Assembly: GCF_025200715.1 (NCBI RefSeq)
Contig: NZ_CP104144.1
Span: forward strand, 1,860,001-1,924,000
Reading direction: 5' to 3'
DNA length: 64,000 nt
From: Rhizobium sullae
Lineage (GTDB): Bacteria > Pseudomonadota > Alphaproteobacteria > Rhizobiales > Rhizobiaceae
How positions within the stretch are numbered: position 1 is the stretch's first letter; every line of letters starts with the position of its first letter. Positions 10,501 to 18,526 of the stretch are shown piece by piece. The notes beneath the pieces were generated by a model. That model searched no databases, was not told the origin of the DNA, and was given only the letters and a program-made list of their open reading frames with translations. Made by a program: the position numbers and the translations under genes.

Positions 10501-11467
10501 GGGTGACTGGAACGACGGCATGAATAAGGTCGGCGCCGAAGGCAAGGGGGAGAGCGTGTGGAACGGCTGGTTTTTCCTCACGGTCCTGAAATCATTTGCC
10601 ACGATTTCAGCATCACGCGGAGATCAAGGCCGCGCCGCGTGGTGCCGCGAACGGGCCGAGGCTTTGCGCATAGCCCTTGAGACCAACGCCTGGGACGGCG
10701 GCTGGTATCGCCGGGCCTATTTTGACAATGGCACGCCGCTCGGGTCGTCCCTGAACGACGAATGCCAGATCGACGCCATCCCGCAAGCCTGGGCCGTCAT
10801 TTCAGGCGAGGCCGATGCGGAACGCGCTTCGCAGGCCATGCGTACGGTCCACGACCGGCTTGTACGCAGCGAGGACAAGCTGATCAAACTCTTCGATCCG
10901 CCTTTTGACGAAGGCGTGCTGCAGCCCGGTTACATCAAGGGGTACGTGCCCGGCATCCGCGAAAATGGCGGCCAATATACGCATGCGGCGACCTGGGTCG
11001 TCTGGGCGACAGCTTTGCAAGGCAATGGCGATCTCGCCTTGAAGCTTTGGAACCTAATTAATCCGATTTGTCATGGAGCGACGAGAGATCAAGTCGAACG
11101 CTATAAGGTCGAACCATATGCGGTCGCCGCCGATATTTATGGCGCGCCACCGCACACGGGACGTGGCGGATGGACGTGGTACACCGGAGCGGCCAGTTGG
11201 TTTTATCGTGTGGCGCTCGAGGCGATCCTTGGCTTTCGCCAGCAAGGACAGTTTCTGCGGTTCGAACCATGCGTTCCGGCAAGCTGGCCGGCCTATGAGA
11301 TCATATACCGATATGGATCGACGACCTACCGCATCCGTTTCGACAACGCGAAGGGCATCGGCCGAGGTGTGCACTCCATCACCCTGGACGGTGAACCTAT
11401 CGCGAATGGAACGGTCGCGCTTGAAGAAGATGGACTGACGCACGATGTCCACGTCATGATCGGTTAG
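7559..11467 (+). CDS. GH94 family protein, like the C-terminal half of cyclic beta-1,2-glucan synthase
   Basis: 1302 aa; AAGGGG lies ahead of ATG 7559. Two GH94-type N-terminal beta-domains are repeated (GYGMWQGLDITRW near residue 45 and GYTWSENSQMNRLTPWSND near residue 555), followed by the (alpha/alpha)6 catalytic part. That part carries the GTGDWNDGMN motif with the catalytic Asp near residue 983 and GESVWNGWF just after. This equals the C-terminal region of NdvB/Chv-type synthases but without the membrane GT84 synthase half. GH94 enzymes phosphorolyse beta-glucosides or trim nascent beta-1,2-glucan. Together with the next gene, four bases downstream, it suggests beta-1,2-glucan breakdown rather than synthesis. 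No signal peptide is visible, so cytoplasmic. Confidence 0.88.
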   Translation: MVKSIHGHSTPEAARHDSDAELANPSSAVALLSNDQYGVLVTAAGAGYGMWQGLDITRWREDSTRDCWGQFCYVRDLTDNDLWSIGKQPLFRPSNVYEHAFHGDRVEFRCHAGDIEIFWKICVAADVDAEVRMLTVTNHGARERTLELTSYAEVCLNNRRADMSHPGFAKLFVETRFDEATGTLFARRRPRAAGEKATWAVHVSSSTLPLSQAVQYETDRLRFLGRGRTTANPVVFDAGASLSGTTGPVLDPIFCLRRTVRLAPGADARVAFVTGAADDQSAVQLIAERYAKFDTVERVFSEASEKYENELRTSNLKSDDVSLFNRLAGNVVFANPAMRQAAGPQRDRLDRTALWTHGISGDLPIVLVRANGDRDDAFVNQVAMGHDFAGRRGLRYDLVLLDEGGAASAKRQTEKLQSGPQAEMIGKPGGIFVLSEPDTESDHVATIAAAARIVLLGSGGTLADQLNLPSPALSPLSPMLAVRVSGQPAAPHSDLVEDLQHWNEFGGFTPDGREYVVRVDAVKPRAPALPPAPWTNVIANPDFGCLTTEAGLGYTWSENSQMNRLTPWSNDPVTDAPGEVLYLRDEETGDVWTPTPLPLGPGAVVTVRHGQGYSRYASYSRHLNQELTVSVAPNDPVKIIRLRLSNEDTRARHVTATYFVEWVLGTQREETATRIVCERDARSGAIVANNLWAGDFAGKLAFAGASQPARSATADRTEFLGKYGFVFQPAALERIDLAERFGPLLDPCAALMVDISLPPGESREVVFVLGEAAGLDEVRRLVQEHADLVRAAAGLSAVSRQWDDILNAIQVSTPDAGLNLMMNRWLLYQVLACRVWARTSNYQSGGAYGFRDQLQDVMALVYSIPSEARSHILRSAARQFEEGDVQHWWHPPSGIGVRTRITDDLYFLPLVVHHYVSTTGDVQLLDEMVPFITSPLLRDDQEEDFNQPATSEQSGTVYEHCVRALEHGYRLGSHGLPLMGTGDWNDGMNKVGAEGKGESVWNGWFFLTVLKSFATISASRGDQGRAAWCRERAEALRIALETNAWDGGWYRRAYFDNGTPLGSSLNDECQIDAIPQAWAVISGEADAERASQAMRTVHDRLVRSEDKLIKLFDPPFDEGVLQPGYIKGYVPGIRENGGQYTHAATWVVWATALQGNGDLALKLWNLINPICHGATRDQVERYKVEPYAVAADIYGAPPHTGRGGWTWYTGAASWFYRVALEAILGFRQQGQFLRFEPCVPASWPAYEIIYRYGSTTYRIRFDNAKGIGRGVHSITLDGEPIANGTVALEEDGLTHDVHVMIG

Positions 11468-11471
11468 CGTC

Positions 11472-12791
11472 ATGCCCGAAACGCTCTCGACCGACGCCGC
11501 TCTCGACCGCCTGCCAACGGACCAGGACCTCGGCCGGCTGCAATTCACGACCCTTTTGTACTACCTCCAATGCACGAACCCTGACAACGGCCTGGTGCGC
11601 GACAAGACAGCACCGAACGCACCGGCAAGCATCGCGGCGATCGGCATGGCGCTGGCGACCATCCCCGTGGTTGTAGAACGCGGCGTCCTCATCCGCGAAT
11701 TTGCGGCAAAGATCACCCGCAACCGCTTGAGATACCTGATGGCATGCCCGCAGGGGCCGGAGCCGGATTCATCCGGCTACAAAGGCTTTTTTTACCATTT
11801 TCTGGACATCGAAACGGGGCGCCGGGTGTGGCAATGCGAGTTGTCGACGATCGACTCGGCTTTCCTGTTCGCAGGCGCCTTGACCGTTGCCACCTACTTT
11901 GATGGCGACACGGCCGCCGAAGTGGAAATCCGCCGGCTCGCGATGGCGCTTTACGAGCGTGCAGACTGGAACTGGGCCTGCGATGGCGGTGCAACTTTAA
12001 CGCACGGCTGGCGTCCGGAAAGTGGCTTCATCCCCTACAGGTGGCGTGGCTATGATGAAGGCCTGCTGCTCTACATCATCGGTCTCGGATCCCCAACTCA
12101 CCCTTTGCCGCCCGAGTCCTATGCCGCCTACACCGAAACCTACGAATGGCGAAATATCTACGGCCGCGAGCTGCTGTATTCGGGGCCGCTGTTTACCCAC
12201 CAGCTGTCGCACATGTGGATCGACTTTCGAGGCATCCGCGATGCGTTCATGCGCCAGCATGACACCGACTATTTCGAAAACAGCAGGCATGCGACATATG
12301 TCCAGCAAGAATACGCAATCCGCAACCCGATGAACCTTGTTGGGTATGGCAAGCATTGCTGGGGGTTCACCGCCTGCGACGGACCCGGTTGGGGCAAGCG
12401 AACGATCGATGGGGTCGATCGGGAGTTCTTCGACTACATTGCCCGAGGCGCCCCCTTCGGACCCGACGATGGGACCGTGGCGCCCTGGGTCGTTGTCGCC
12501 TCGCTCCCCTTCGCGCCGGAGATCGTCGTACCGACAGTGCGCAATTTTGCGCGGATGCACCTCGGCATGACGCGGCTTTACGGTTTCAAACCGTCGTTCA
12601 ACCAGACATATGCCGTGGAAAATGGTGCGACCGGATGGTGGGTAAGTCCCTATCACTTTGGCATCGACCAAGGTCCGGTGGTGCTGATGATCGAAAACTA
12701 CCGGACCGGTCTGTTGTGGAACATCATGCGCCGATGCAAGCCCATCGTGACGGGATTGCGCCGAGCAGGTTTTTCGGGGGGATGGCTCTAG
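11472..12791 (+). CDS. Glucoamylase-like (PF10091/GH144-type) protein, probable beta-1,2-glucanase
   Basis: 439 aa, starting 4 bases after the GH94 stop, hence co-transcribed. The sequence has the hallmarks of the 'glycoamylase' domain: YKGFFYHFLDIETGRR near residue 100, ELSTIDSAFLFAG near residue 122, GYDEGLLLY near residue 193, SHMWIDFRGIRD near residue 250 and a WGFTACDGPG block. In NdvB-type proteins this domain sits between the synthase and GH94 parts; stand-alone versions are GH144 endo-beta-1,2-glucanases. No secretion signal is visible. It would cut beta-1,2-glucans into oligomers that the GH94 partner phosphorolyses; this joint role is inferred from family knowledge and gene order. 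Confidence 0.85.
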   Translation: MPETLSTDAALDRLPTDQDLGRLQFTTLLYYLQCTNPDNGLVRDKTAPNAPASIAAIGMALATIPVVVERGVLIREFAAKITRNRLRYLMACPQGPEPDSSGYKGFFYHFLDIETGRRVWQCELSTIDSAFLFAGALTVATYFDGDTAAEVEIRRLAMALYERADWNWACDGGATLTHGWRPESGFIPYRWRGYDEGLLLYIIGLGSPTHPLPPESYAAYTETYEWRNIYGRELLYSGPLFTHQLSHMWIDFRGIRDAFMRQHDTDYFENSRHATYVQQEYAIRNPMNLVGYGKHCWGFTACDGPGWGKRTIDGVDREFFDYIARGAPFGPDDGTVAPWVVVASLPFAPEIVVPTVRNFARMHLGMTRLYGFKPSFNQTYAVENGATGWWVSPYHFGIDQGPVVLMIENYRTGLLWNIMRRCKPIVTGLRRAGFSGGWL

Positions 12792-12924
12792 GTCGGGTGT
12801 GTATCGTCTCACGCGGATAGAGCCGACTGCCGCCCTCGTTTCAACGCAGGGGTTGGGCTTCAGGTGAGGCGCCCGATTTCGGGGGGTCGAACGTATCGCG
12901 ATTGTAGTGAACCGCAGAGCTCTA

Positions 12925-13866
12925 ATGTTCATTCAGCGCATCGCCGGCTATCTCGTTCACCCCGAAAGCCGGCTTTTCGGCTTCAAGCGAAAGGAAGGCG
13001 CTCTCTTGGCTGGAGACTGGTCATCGTTGACGTGGCTGCGGGACATGACCTCTGGGGCTGCCCTATCTTACGCGCTCGGCCTTATCAGCTTGCGCCAATT
13101 AATCCATCATGAAAAACGCCGGCGGCGGCGGCGGCGGCGGCGGCTGGCCGGTCGATCGATTCTCCTAATCCTCGCTCTGGCGATGATCCTGCCCGCCTGT
13201 TTTCCGATGCAATCCTTTGCGCAGTCGCCGCTTGGAGCGGGCGCGCCGGAGGTGGAGTTCGGCGCGCGGAAAATGTTCTTCATGCTTTTTCTGATGCTTG
13301 GCCCGATCAAGATTCTGGTGCCCTTCGTGGCCATCACAAGCAACTGCAACCCTCGCTTTCGGCGTTCGATGGCCAGGAGAGCGATCCTCTTTTCGGCGGC
13401 CGCGCTGGCAATCGCCGGCTTGCTTGGACGTACCATGCTTGAGAATTTCGAAATCTCACTGCCTGTTCTGGCGATGACCGGAGGCATCATCTTGTTTCTC
13501 GTGGCCTTGCGAACCGTCTTGCAGCAATCTGTCAGCTTGCCGGATCGGCCGACTGAGCCTGGCCAACCGCCAGATCTGAGACTGGCCCTTACACCGCTGG
13601 CGTTTCCGACGATTGTCACGCCTTATGGTATCGCCGCGGTAATCGTTTTCGCGACGTTGGCGGGCGGCCGCAAAGCGGAAGGCCTCACCGTGGCTGCTAT
13701 CGTATTGCTGATCCTGGCGCTGGACTGGGTGGCCATGATTTTCGCAGAGACCATTCTGAGGTGGATAGGAACTTCGCTTCAGGTATTGGCAGTGGTGCTC
13801 GGGGTAACCCAGGCAGCTCTTGGTCTGCAGGTCATCCTGCATAGCTTACGCATGATTGCCTGGTAG
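12925..13866 (+). CDS. MarC family integral membrane protein with poly-arginine N-region
   Basis: From about residue 110 the protein matches the MarC family (FFMLFLMLGPIKILVPFVAI, RAILFSAAALAIAG, LTPLAFPTIVTPYGIAAVI), with six predicted membrane segments. MarC proteins are inner-membrane proteins of unsettled function. The roughly 100 residues before it are unusual: an amphipathic N-terminus, a run of nine arginines encoded by a CGG repeat, and a hydrophobic stretch ending ILPACFPMQSFAQ that resembles a signal sequence. ATG 12925 is chosen; GTG 12907 is also possible, and the biological start may be further in. Confidence 0.78.
   Translation: MFIQRIAGYLVHPESRLFGFKRKEGALLAGDWSSLTWLRDMTSGAALSYALGLISLRQLIHHEKRRRRRRRRRLAGRSILLILALAMILPACFPMQSFAQSPLGAGAPEVEFGARKMFFMLFLMLGPIKILVPFVAITSNCNPRFRRSMARRAILFSAAALAIAGLLGRTMLENFEISLPVLAMTGGIILFLVALRTVLQQSVSLPDRPTEPGQPPDLRLALTPLAFPTIVTPYGIAAVIVFATLAGGRKAEGLTVAAIVLLILALDWVAMIFAETILRWIGTSLQVLAVVLGVTQAALGLQVILHSLRMIAW
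13120..13143 (+). repeat. CGG trinucleotide microsatellite (8 copies) inside the MarC gene
   Basis: Eight perfect tandem CGG units, preceded by CGC, encode nine consecutive arginines ahead of a hydrophobic segment. Slippage would change the length of the basic run without altering the reading frame. Confidence 0.95.
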
Positions 13867-13973
13867 AAATTTCGCTCGCGGGTATGGCTCGTGCAAAGCC
13901 CACTGGCTGCTTTCGGAAGTGGGTGCAGCAGTCATACTCTTCATCCGCGGTGACGCGCTGAGCGGCTGAGAGT

Positions 13974-14432
13974 TCACGTCCTCCCCTCGTCACGGGGAAC
14001 ATCCGTCTTGATATGGCGCGTGGACTTATCTGCTCGCCCCTGGGAGCAAATCTGAGCATCCAGGAAGGCGCTCCGTGCCTGCAGCGCGCCCGCACGCACG
14101 AGAGAATCACGACACCAGGCCGCCGCTTCTCCCTCTGCCGCCTCGACAACCTTCACGGCCTGCTGAGCCTGGTGGGCGGTGGGAACAGCAAACTTGATGC
14201 CGTTCTCGTCGAGCGCCCTCTTAATCATTATGAAAGCGCGCCGCCTGATCGCAAACTGCACGCCGGGCTTGGTCATGAGCTTGAGCTTCAGTACGATTGC
14301 AAAGTCGCCGAAGTTGTGGCGCCCTGCATTTTCAGTGGCAGCAGCGTGTCTGCGGCGAACCTCAGATCCGGTGCGGCCAAGATCCGATTTGGAGCGGCAA
14401 GCGCGCCTTTTTCTTGAAGGCTTAAGTATCAA
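13974..14432 (-). pseudogene. Remnant of an MscS-family mechanosensitive channel
   Basis: On the minus strand the piece NFGDFAIVLKLKLMTKPG, then FAIRRRAFIMIKRALDENGI and KFAVPT, matches the C-terminal cytoplasmic domain of MscS channels in rhizobia. Just upstream the expected continuation (DTLLPLKMQG) is in another frame near 14330, so at least one frameshift separates them. The transmembrane part is absent. It is clearly a decayed 3' fragment lying between MarC and acetate kinase. Confidence 0.65.
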
Positions 14433-14501
14433 TCCGAGTGGCGAGGTCTACGGCATCAAAAGAATGGACGAGGGCGCCAAGTGCAACCCCTGAGTTTGCT
14501 T

Positions 14502-15680
14502 TCAGGACGTTGTGATGAGCGCAAGCGTATGGCGCGCGATCATCAGTTCCTCATCCGTCGGCAGAACATAGAGTGCAACGCGGCTTGCCGGAGCGGAAAT
14601 GAGAGTCGCGCCCGCTTCATTGGCCGCGGGATCGAGTTCGGCGCCGAGCCAGGCAAGCCGTTCGCTGATGCGGGCGCGGATTTGGGCTGAGTTCTCCCCG
14701 ACGCCGGCTGTAAACACGAAAGCGTCGAGACCTCCGAGCGCGGCGGCAAGCATGCCGACACTCAGCCCACAGCGGTGGACGAAGTGATCGATCGCGAAGG
14801 CGGCACGCGCGTCGGCGCTGACAAGAAGATCGCGCATATCGCCGGATATGCCGGAAAGGCCCTTCAGGCCGGACGACCTGTAGAGGAGATCGGCCACCTC
14901 CGCTGCGGTCATGCCCTTTTGATCGATCAAGTACAGCACGACACCGGGATCCATCTGTCCCGACCGGGTGCTCATCGGCAAGCCGTCGAGCGCAGTGAAA
15001 CCCATCGTCGTCTCGACGCTTCGCGCCTCCTTCAGCGCGCACATGGAGGCGCCGCTGCCGAGGTGGGCAACAACAATGCGTCCATCCGCAATGCCGGGGG
15101 CGACTTCAGTCAACCGGTCGGCGATATATTCGTAGGACAGGCCGTGGAAGCCGTATCGGCGCACGCCATGCTCGAAATAGGTCGATGGCAAGGCGTAACA
15201 ATCCGTATGCGGGGCGTGACCGCGATGGAAAGCCGTGTCGAAACAGGCGACCTGCGGCACATCCGGATTGATCTCCATCGCGAGCCGTATCGGCGCCAGG
15301 TTGTTTGGCTGATGCAGCGGCGCAAGCTCCTGGAAAGTGGCGAGCGTGTCCAGGATGTCGTGGTTGATCAGGATCGGTTTTGCGTGGTCCGGACCGCCAT
15401 GGACCACGCGGTGACCGATTGCCCGGAGCGTGAACCCCTCGAGGGTCTGTAGCCAGGCGCGGGTTTCGGCGATGGCCGCCGGCAGGTGGTCGACCACGTC
15501 TGGCGTATATCGGCGATCGACAAGCACGGTACCGTCGGCTGCGCTGGCCAGTAGATGTGGTCGAGTGCCTATACCATCGATCTGGCCCCGAATGCAGCGC
15601 CTGGGGCTGGCATCCGCCATCTCGAAGATCTGGAATTTCAGGCTCGACGAACCTGCATTGATGACAAGAATTGCGTCCAT
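14502..15680 (-). CDS. ackA: Acetate kinase
   Basis: 392 aa, standard length. The ASKHA N-terminus [16 protein letters not shown], the HRVVHGG block, the FDTAFH segment, [21 protein letters not shown] and the C-terminal FTAGVGENS motif are all present, so catalytic and nucleotide-binding residues appear intact. It interconverts acetyl-phosphate plus ADP with acetate plus ATP in the cytosol. The broken phosphate acetyltransferase gene lies 3 bases upstream in the same operon. With that partner damaged, the likely source of acetyl-phosphate is the phosphoketolase encoded nearby. Confidence 0.96.
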   Translation of the reverse strand: MDAILVINAGSSSLKFQIFEMADASPRRCIRGQIDGIGTRPHLLASAADGTVLVDRRYTPDVVDHLPAAIAETRAWLQTLEGFTLRAIGHRVVHGGPDHAKPILINHDILDTLATFQELAPLHQPNNLAPIRLAMEINPDVPQVACFDTAFHRGHAPHTDCYALPSTYFEHGVRRYGFHGLSYEYIADRLTEVAPGIADGRIVVAHLGSGASMCALKEARSVETTMGFTALDGLPMSTRSGQMDPGVVLYLIDQKGMTAAEVADLLYRSSGLKGLSGISGDMRDLLVSADARAAFAIDHFVHRCGLSVGMLAAALGGLDAFVFTAGVGENSAQIRARISERLAWLGAELDPAANEAGATLISAPASRVALYVLPTDEELMIARHTLALITTS

Positions 15681-15683
15681 AGC

Positions 15684-16190
15684 TCAGGCCGCCACTTCTA
15701 TTTTACGCCGCTTGGCCGCGACGAGGGCCGCCACGACACGCGACGTCAGCACGATCGGTACACGGACGCCGAGCGCGACTCGCGCGGCGTCAGCGTGGGC
15801 GAGGATGCGGCGTGCCTTGCGCAGGCCGGTCGCGGAAGCCGTGCCCTCGCGCATCAGTTTGTCCGTGTGCAAGCTGCCCTTCATGACGAGTTCGCCCCTT
15901 CCCTCTCGGATCAGCGCAACCGCCTGTGCCGCTGCGCCGTGGCTATGCGGCGCGTCGGCGATTCCGTAGTCTTTCAGACCAAGCCGGCGCTCCGCCAGAG
16001 CGGGAACGATCAGTCTGTTCTCGGCGCCTTCAAGCGCGCGTCGCGGAGAGGTCCGGTCGCATGGATGCGCCACGACCGTGACGGCGGGGACAACCTCCCA
16101 ACCAGCGGCAATCAGGTGGTCGTACGTGGATGGCTCAGGTGTCGTCGTGGTCAGGTCGGTCACCGGGAAGCTCCCCTTGGCTTCGATCAA
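15684..16190 (-). pseudogene. Phosphate acetyltransferase, internally deleted
   Basis: A 168-aa open frame (TTG start) that strings together separate parts of a Pta/Ptb protein of normally about 300 or more aa. Present are the VVAHPCD block, DAPHSHGAAAQAVALIREG, ELVMKGSLHTD and the C-terminal HADAARVALGVRVPIVLTSR. Between GLRKARRI and LAHADAA about 130 residues of the core are missing; shorter gaps occur after RLIVPALAE and after LTSR. All deletions are in frame, so a shortened protein could still be made, but the conserved middle of the acyl-phosphate/CoA site is gone and activity is unlikely. It directly precedes ackA. Confidence 0.8.
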
Positions 16191-16475
16191 GATGTGCTGC
16201 GAGCGCGGGCAGTCTTGCTGATTGGCCTAGCGATCGGGATCGCCGCCAAGGTCCGCCGTGCCGAGACTAAACAGTTCGGCCACGCGTTCGAGGCGCTCGG
16301 CTGCCGCGTCCTTGGCGCCCGACTACTCTAGCACCTCGCGCAGGATCTCGAAGGCCTTTCTACTCGTCTGTGTCCGCCGGCAGGAGTGCCGGAATCGCTG
16401 CAAGGGACGCAGCCTCATCGATCAGCGGTATGAAATACTGCTCTCACATTGTAACGTCTTGAACTCAGCCAGCGA

Positions 16476-16613
16476 ATGATTGAGCGGGCGCTCTCGGCAG
16501 GCGTCTCCTTCACCTTTGTCACTGCGGATGCCGTCTATGGTGTCGGTGATGTCGAACGCACCCTACGCAAAGCGGGAAAGAACCATGCTCTTGGCGTCAG
16601 ATCCAGACCATGA
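16476..16613 (+). mobile_element. IS701-like transposase remnant
   Basis: A 45-codon frame reading MIERALSAGVSFTFVTADAV followed by YGVGDVE and LRKAGKNHALGV matches the central DDE region (catalytic Asp in TADAVYG) of IS701/IS4-type transposases. Neither the rest of the transposase nor inverted repeats were found; the surrounding 16191-16755 segment shows no other gene. This is decayed insertion-sequence debris upstream of the broken pta. Confidence 0.6.
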
Positions 16614-16755
16614 GCTCCCTGGGACGAGCCTCGGCTTGCTCGGCATCACCGGCGGATCAATGCTAACGGAGGTCGTTCCTATTTCATGACATACCCGAAT
16701 TGTCGATGCCGACGAGAAGCTTGTCCGCTGCCGCCGTCAAACATCCTTCGCGACC

Positions 16756-17631
16756 TCACCAGGAAAAGCAATTTGTGACGAAGCGAGGATACGCTTGGTG
16801 CAGATAAATCGAATCATCGAGCTGTTCCCAATGGATGTCACCGTCCTGACGAGATCGCAATTCCGACTTGTGAATCCCGCCCGCCACGAGCATGGCGTCA
16901 ATTCCCGAACGATTCGCGCCGAGGACATCGGTGTTTAATCCGTCCCCTATGCAGACTACGGAAGACGGCGGCAGCGCCAGAACGCTGAGTGCCTTTGCAT
17001 AAGCCTGCTGATGTGGCTTTCCGAAATACCATGCCTTTCCGCCAATTGTCTCGTAACGCGCGGCAATCGCGCCTGCGCATTCCAGGCGCCGGTCGCCGAT
17101 CAGCACCTCAAGATCAGGATTTGCGCAGATCATTGGGAGCCGAAGATCATGGCAGGCATTAAGCAGCGCATCCCTTTCCGAAAGGGTTTCACCCTCGACC
17201 GTCCCGGTGACCAAGACGAAGTCGGCATTCTCGAGTGCAGTGACGGCACATTTGCCCGTGCCGGTCAGCAATTTTGATAGCTCGTCCGGACCTATATGAT
17301 AAAAACGACTTCCCAATCGCGGGCGCCCTCCGCTTTCAGATCCAGATAAGGCTTCGAAGACCAGTTCACCGGACGTGATCAACGCGTCATAGAGCGCGTC
17401 GGTAATTCCCATCCCGACGAGCTGGTGTGATACCTCCTGATTGCGGCGCGGCGAATTCGACAACAGAACGACGCGTTTGCCGCGGGCGTTAAGATGAGCA
17501 AGGCAGTCGATTGCTCCGGCAAAAGCGGTCTGCCCATTGTGGACCACGCCAAACAAATCGATGATGAAACCGTCGTAGGCTTCCGAGAGCTCAGAAATGC
17601 CCGTGAGAAGAATTGGCCTATCGAATACCAT
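16756..17631 (-). CDS. HAD superfamily class IIA hydrolase (TIGR01459 type)
   Basis: 291 aa. Motif I is FIIDLFGVVHNG (residues about 22-33), motif II is VVLLSNSPR, the class IIA cap follows, and the last motifs are WYFGKPHQQAY and VVCIGDGLNTDVLGA. These match the TIGR01459 subfamily, which is common in rhizobia and acts as a phosphatase of unknown sugar- or polyol-phosphate. Its start overlaps the stop of the upstream EamA gene by 14 bases, so alr, the transporter and this hydrolase form one operon. The substrate cannot be inferred from sequence. Confidence 0.88.
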   Translation of the reverse strand: MVFDRPILLTGISELSEAYDGFIIDLFGVVHNGQTAFAGAIDCLAHLNARGKRVVLLSNSPRRNQEVSHQLVGMGITDALYDALITSGELVFEALSGSESGGRPRLGSRFYHIGPDELSKLLTGTGKCAVTALENADFVLVTGTVEGETLSERDALLNACHDLRLPMICANPDLEVLIGDRRLECAGAIAARYETIGGKAWYFGKPHQQAYAKALSVLALPPSSVVCIGDGLNTDVLGANRSGIDAMLVAGGIHKSELRSRQDGDIHWEQLDDSIYLHQAYPRFVTNCFSW

Positions 17632-18526
17632 CGCGCTTTGCGTCCCCGTCTAGATTGCCGGAGCCTGATGGTTGCCGCCCCTCGGCAAAAAGGTATGACG
17701 CCATTACGCAGAGGATCAGGGCACCGCCGAGAACAGTCAGAATTTTCGGGCGATCGTCAAAGAACAGCCATACCCATAATGGCGAAAGCGGCGCTTCCAA
17801 CGTCGTGATCAATGCGACTTGAGCGCTTGGCAGGCTGCGAGCCCCCACGCTGAAGAGGATCAGGCCGAGCGCCATTTGAAACAGGCCGAAGCAAGCAAGG
17901 ATCGCCACCTCCCGAAGAGACACCGTCAGGGATGTCGACATCAATGCAGCAAAGATCATCGTCATGATGTTCGAAAGCATGACCACGCCGAGGACGGAGC
18001 GACCCTGGTAAAGTCGAAGTGCAACCGCCATGAGCGCCATGGCGACCGTCATCACAACAGCAAGCATGTCACCCACCAGGCTCGCCTCGGACGCGTAGGC
18101 GGAGCCCCAAAAGATCACAGCCGCGCCCAGCAATACACCGACGCAAGCAGCCGCTGAACGCGCCGAGAGTGGTTCATCGACCAGAAGCCGAGAAATTATG
18201 CCGATGACGAGCGGAAGCGTGGCAAAGATCAACGCGACATTTGCAACAGAGGTGTGTCGCAGGGCAGGAATGAAAGCCAGCATCGCTGCCGACGACAGAA
18301 TTGAGGCGACCAATCCCAGGCGGCCGATTGCCAGCGTTTCCCAGATCAGGACGGGCTCGCCCCTCAAGAGTGCGAAGCCGCCAACGAAGACGGCACCAAA
18401 GAGGCTGCGCCAAAAGAGGATCGTCCAAGCCTGCGTGGCAAGCATATGCATAAAGAGACCCGCAGTGCTCCACAAAACCGTCGCCCCGAATATGCAGAAA
18501 GCTGCCCTCCTGTGGCTCGTCATCAT
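17618..18526 (-). CDS. EamA/DMT family transporter
   Basis: 302 aa from ATG 18526, chosen because it overlaps the alr stop codon as ATGA; the longer upstream frame lies inside alr. Ten hydrophobic segments in two five-helix repeats are visible (for example FCIFGATVLWSTAGLFMHM at the N-terminus and LGLILFSVGARSLPSAQVAL late), the EamA signature of drug/metabolite exporters. Translation is probably coupled to alanine racemase upstream and to the HAD gene downstream. It may export the product of this small pathway, but the substrate is not known. Confidence 0.88.
   Translation of the reverse strand: MMTSHRRAAFCIFGATVLWSTAGLFMHMLATQAWTILFWRSLFGAVFVGGFALLRGEPVLIWETLAIGRLGLVASILSSAAMLAFIPALRHTSVANVALIFATLPLVIGIISRLLVDEPLSARSAAACVGVLLGAAVIFWGSAYASEASLVGDMLAVVMTVAMALMAVALRLYQGRSVLGVVMLSNIMTMIFAALMSTSLTVSLREVAILACFGLFQMALGLILFSVGARSLPSAQVALITTLEAPLSPLWVWLFFDDRPKILTVLGGALILCVMASYLFAEGRQPSGSGNLDGDAKRDGIR

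Noticed and set aside
11997..12932. 311-codon minus-strand frame opposite the GH144-type gene
   Set aside because: No recognisable features; the plus-strand gene is well supported.
13109..13300. Alternative start ATG giving a poly-glycine frame across the CGG repeat
   Set aside because: That frame does not continue into the MarC sequence; trinucleotide slippage would not join the frames.
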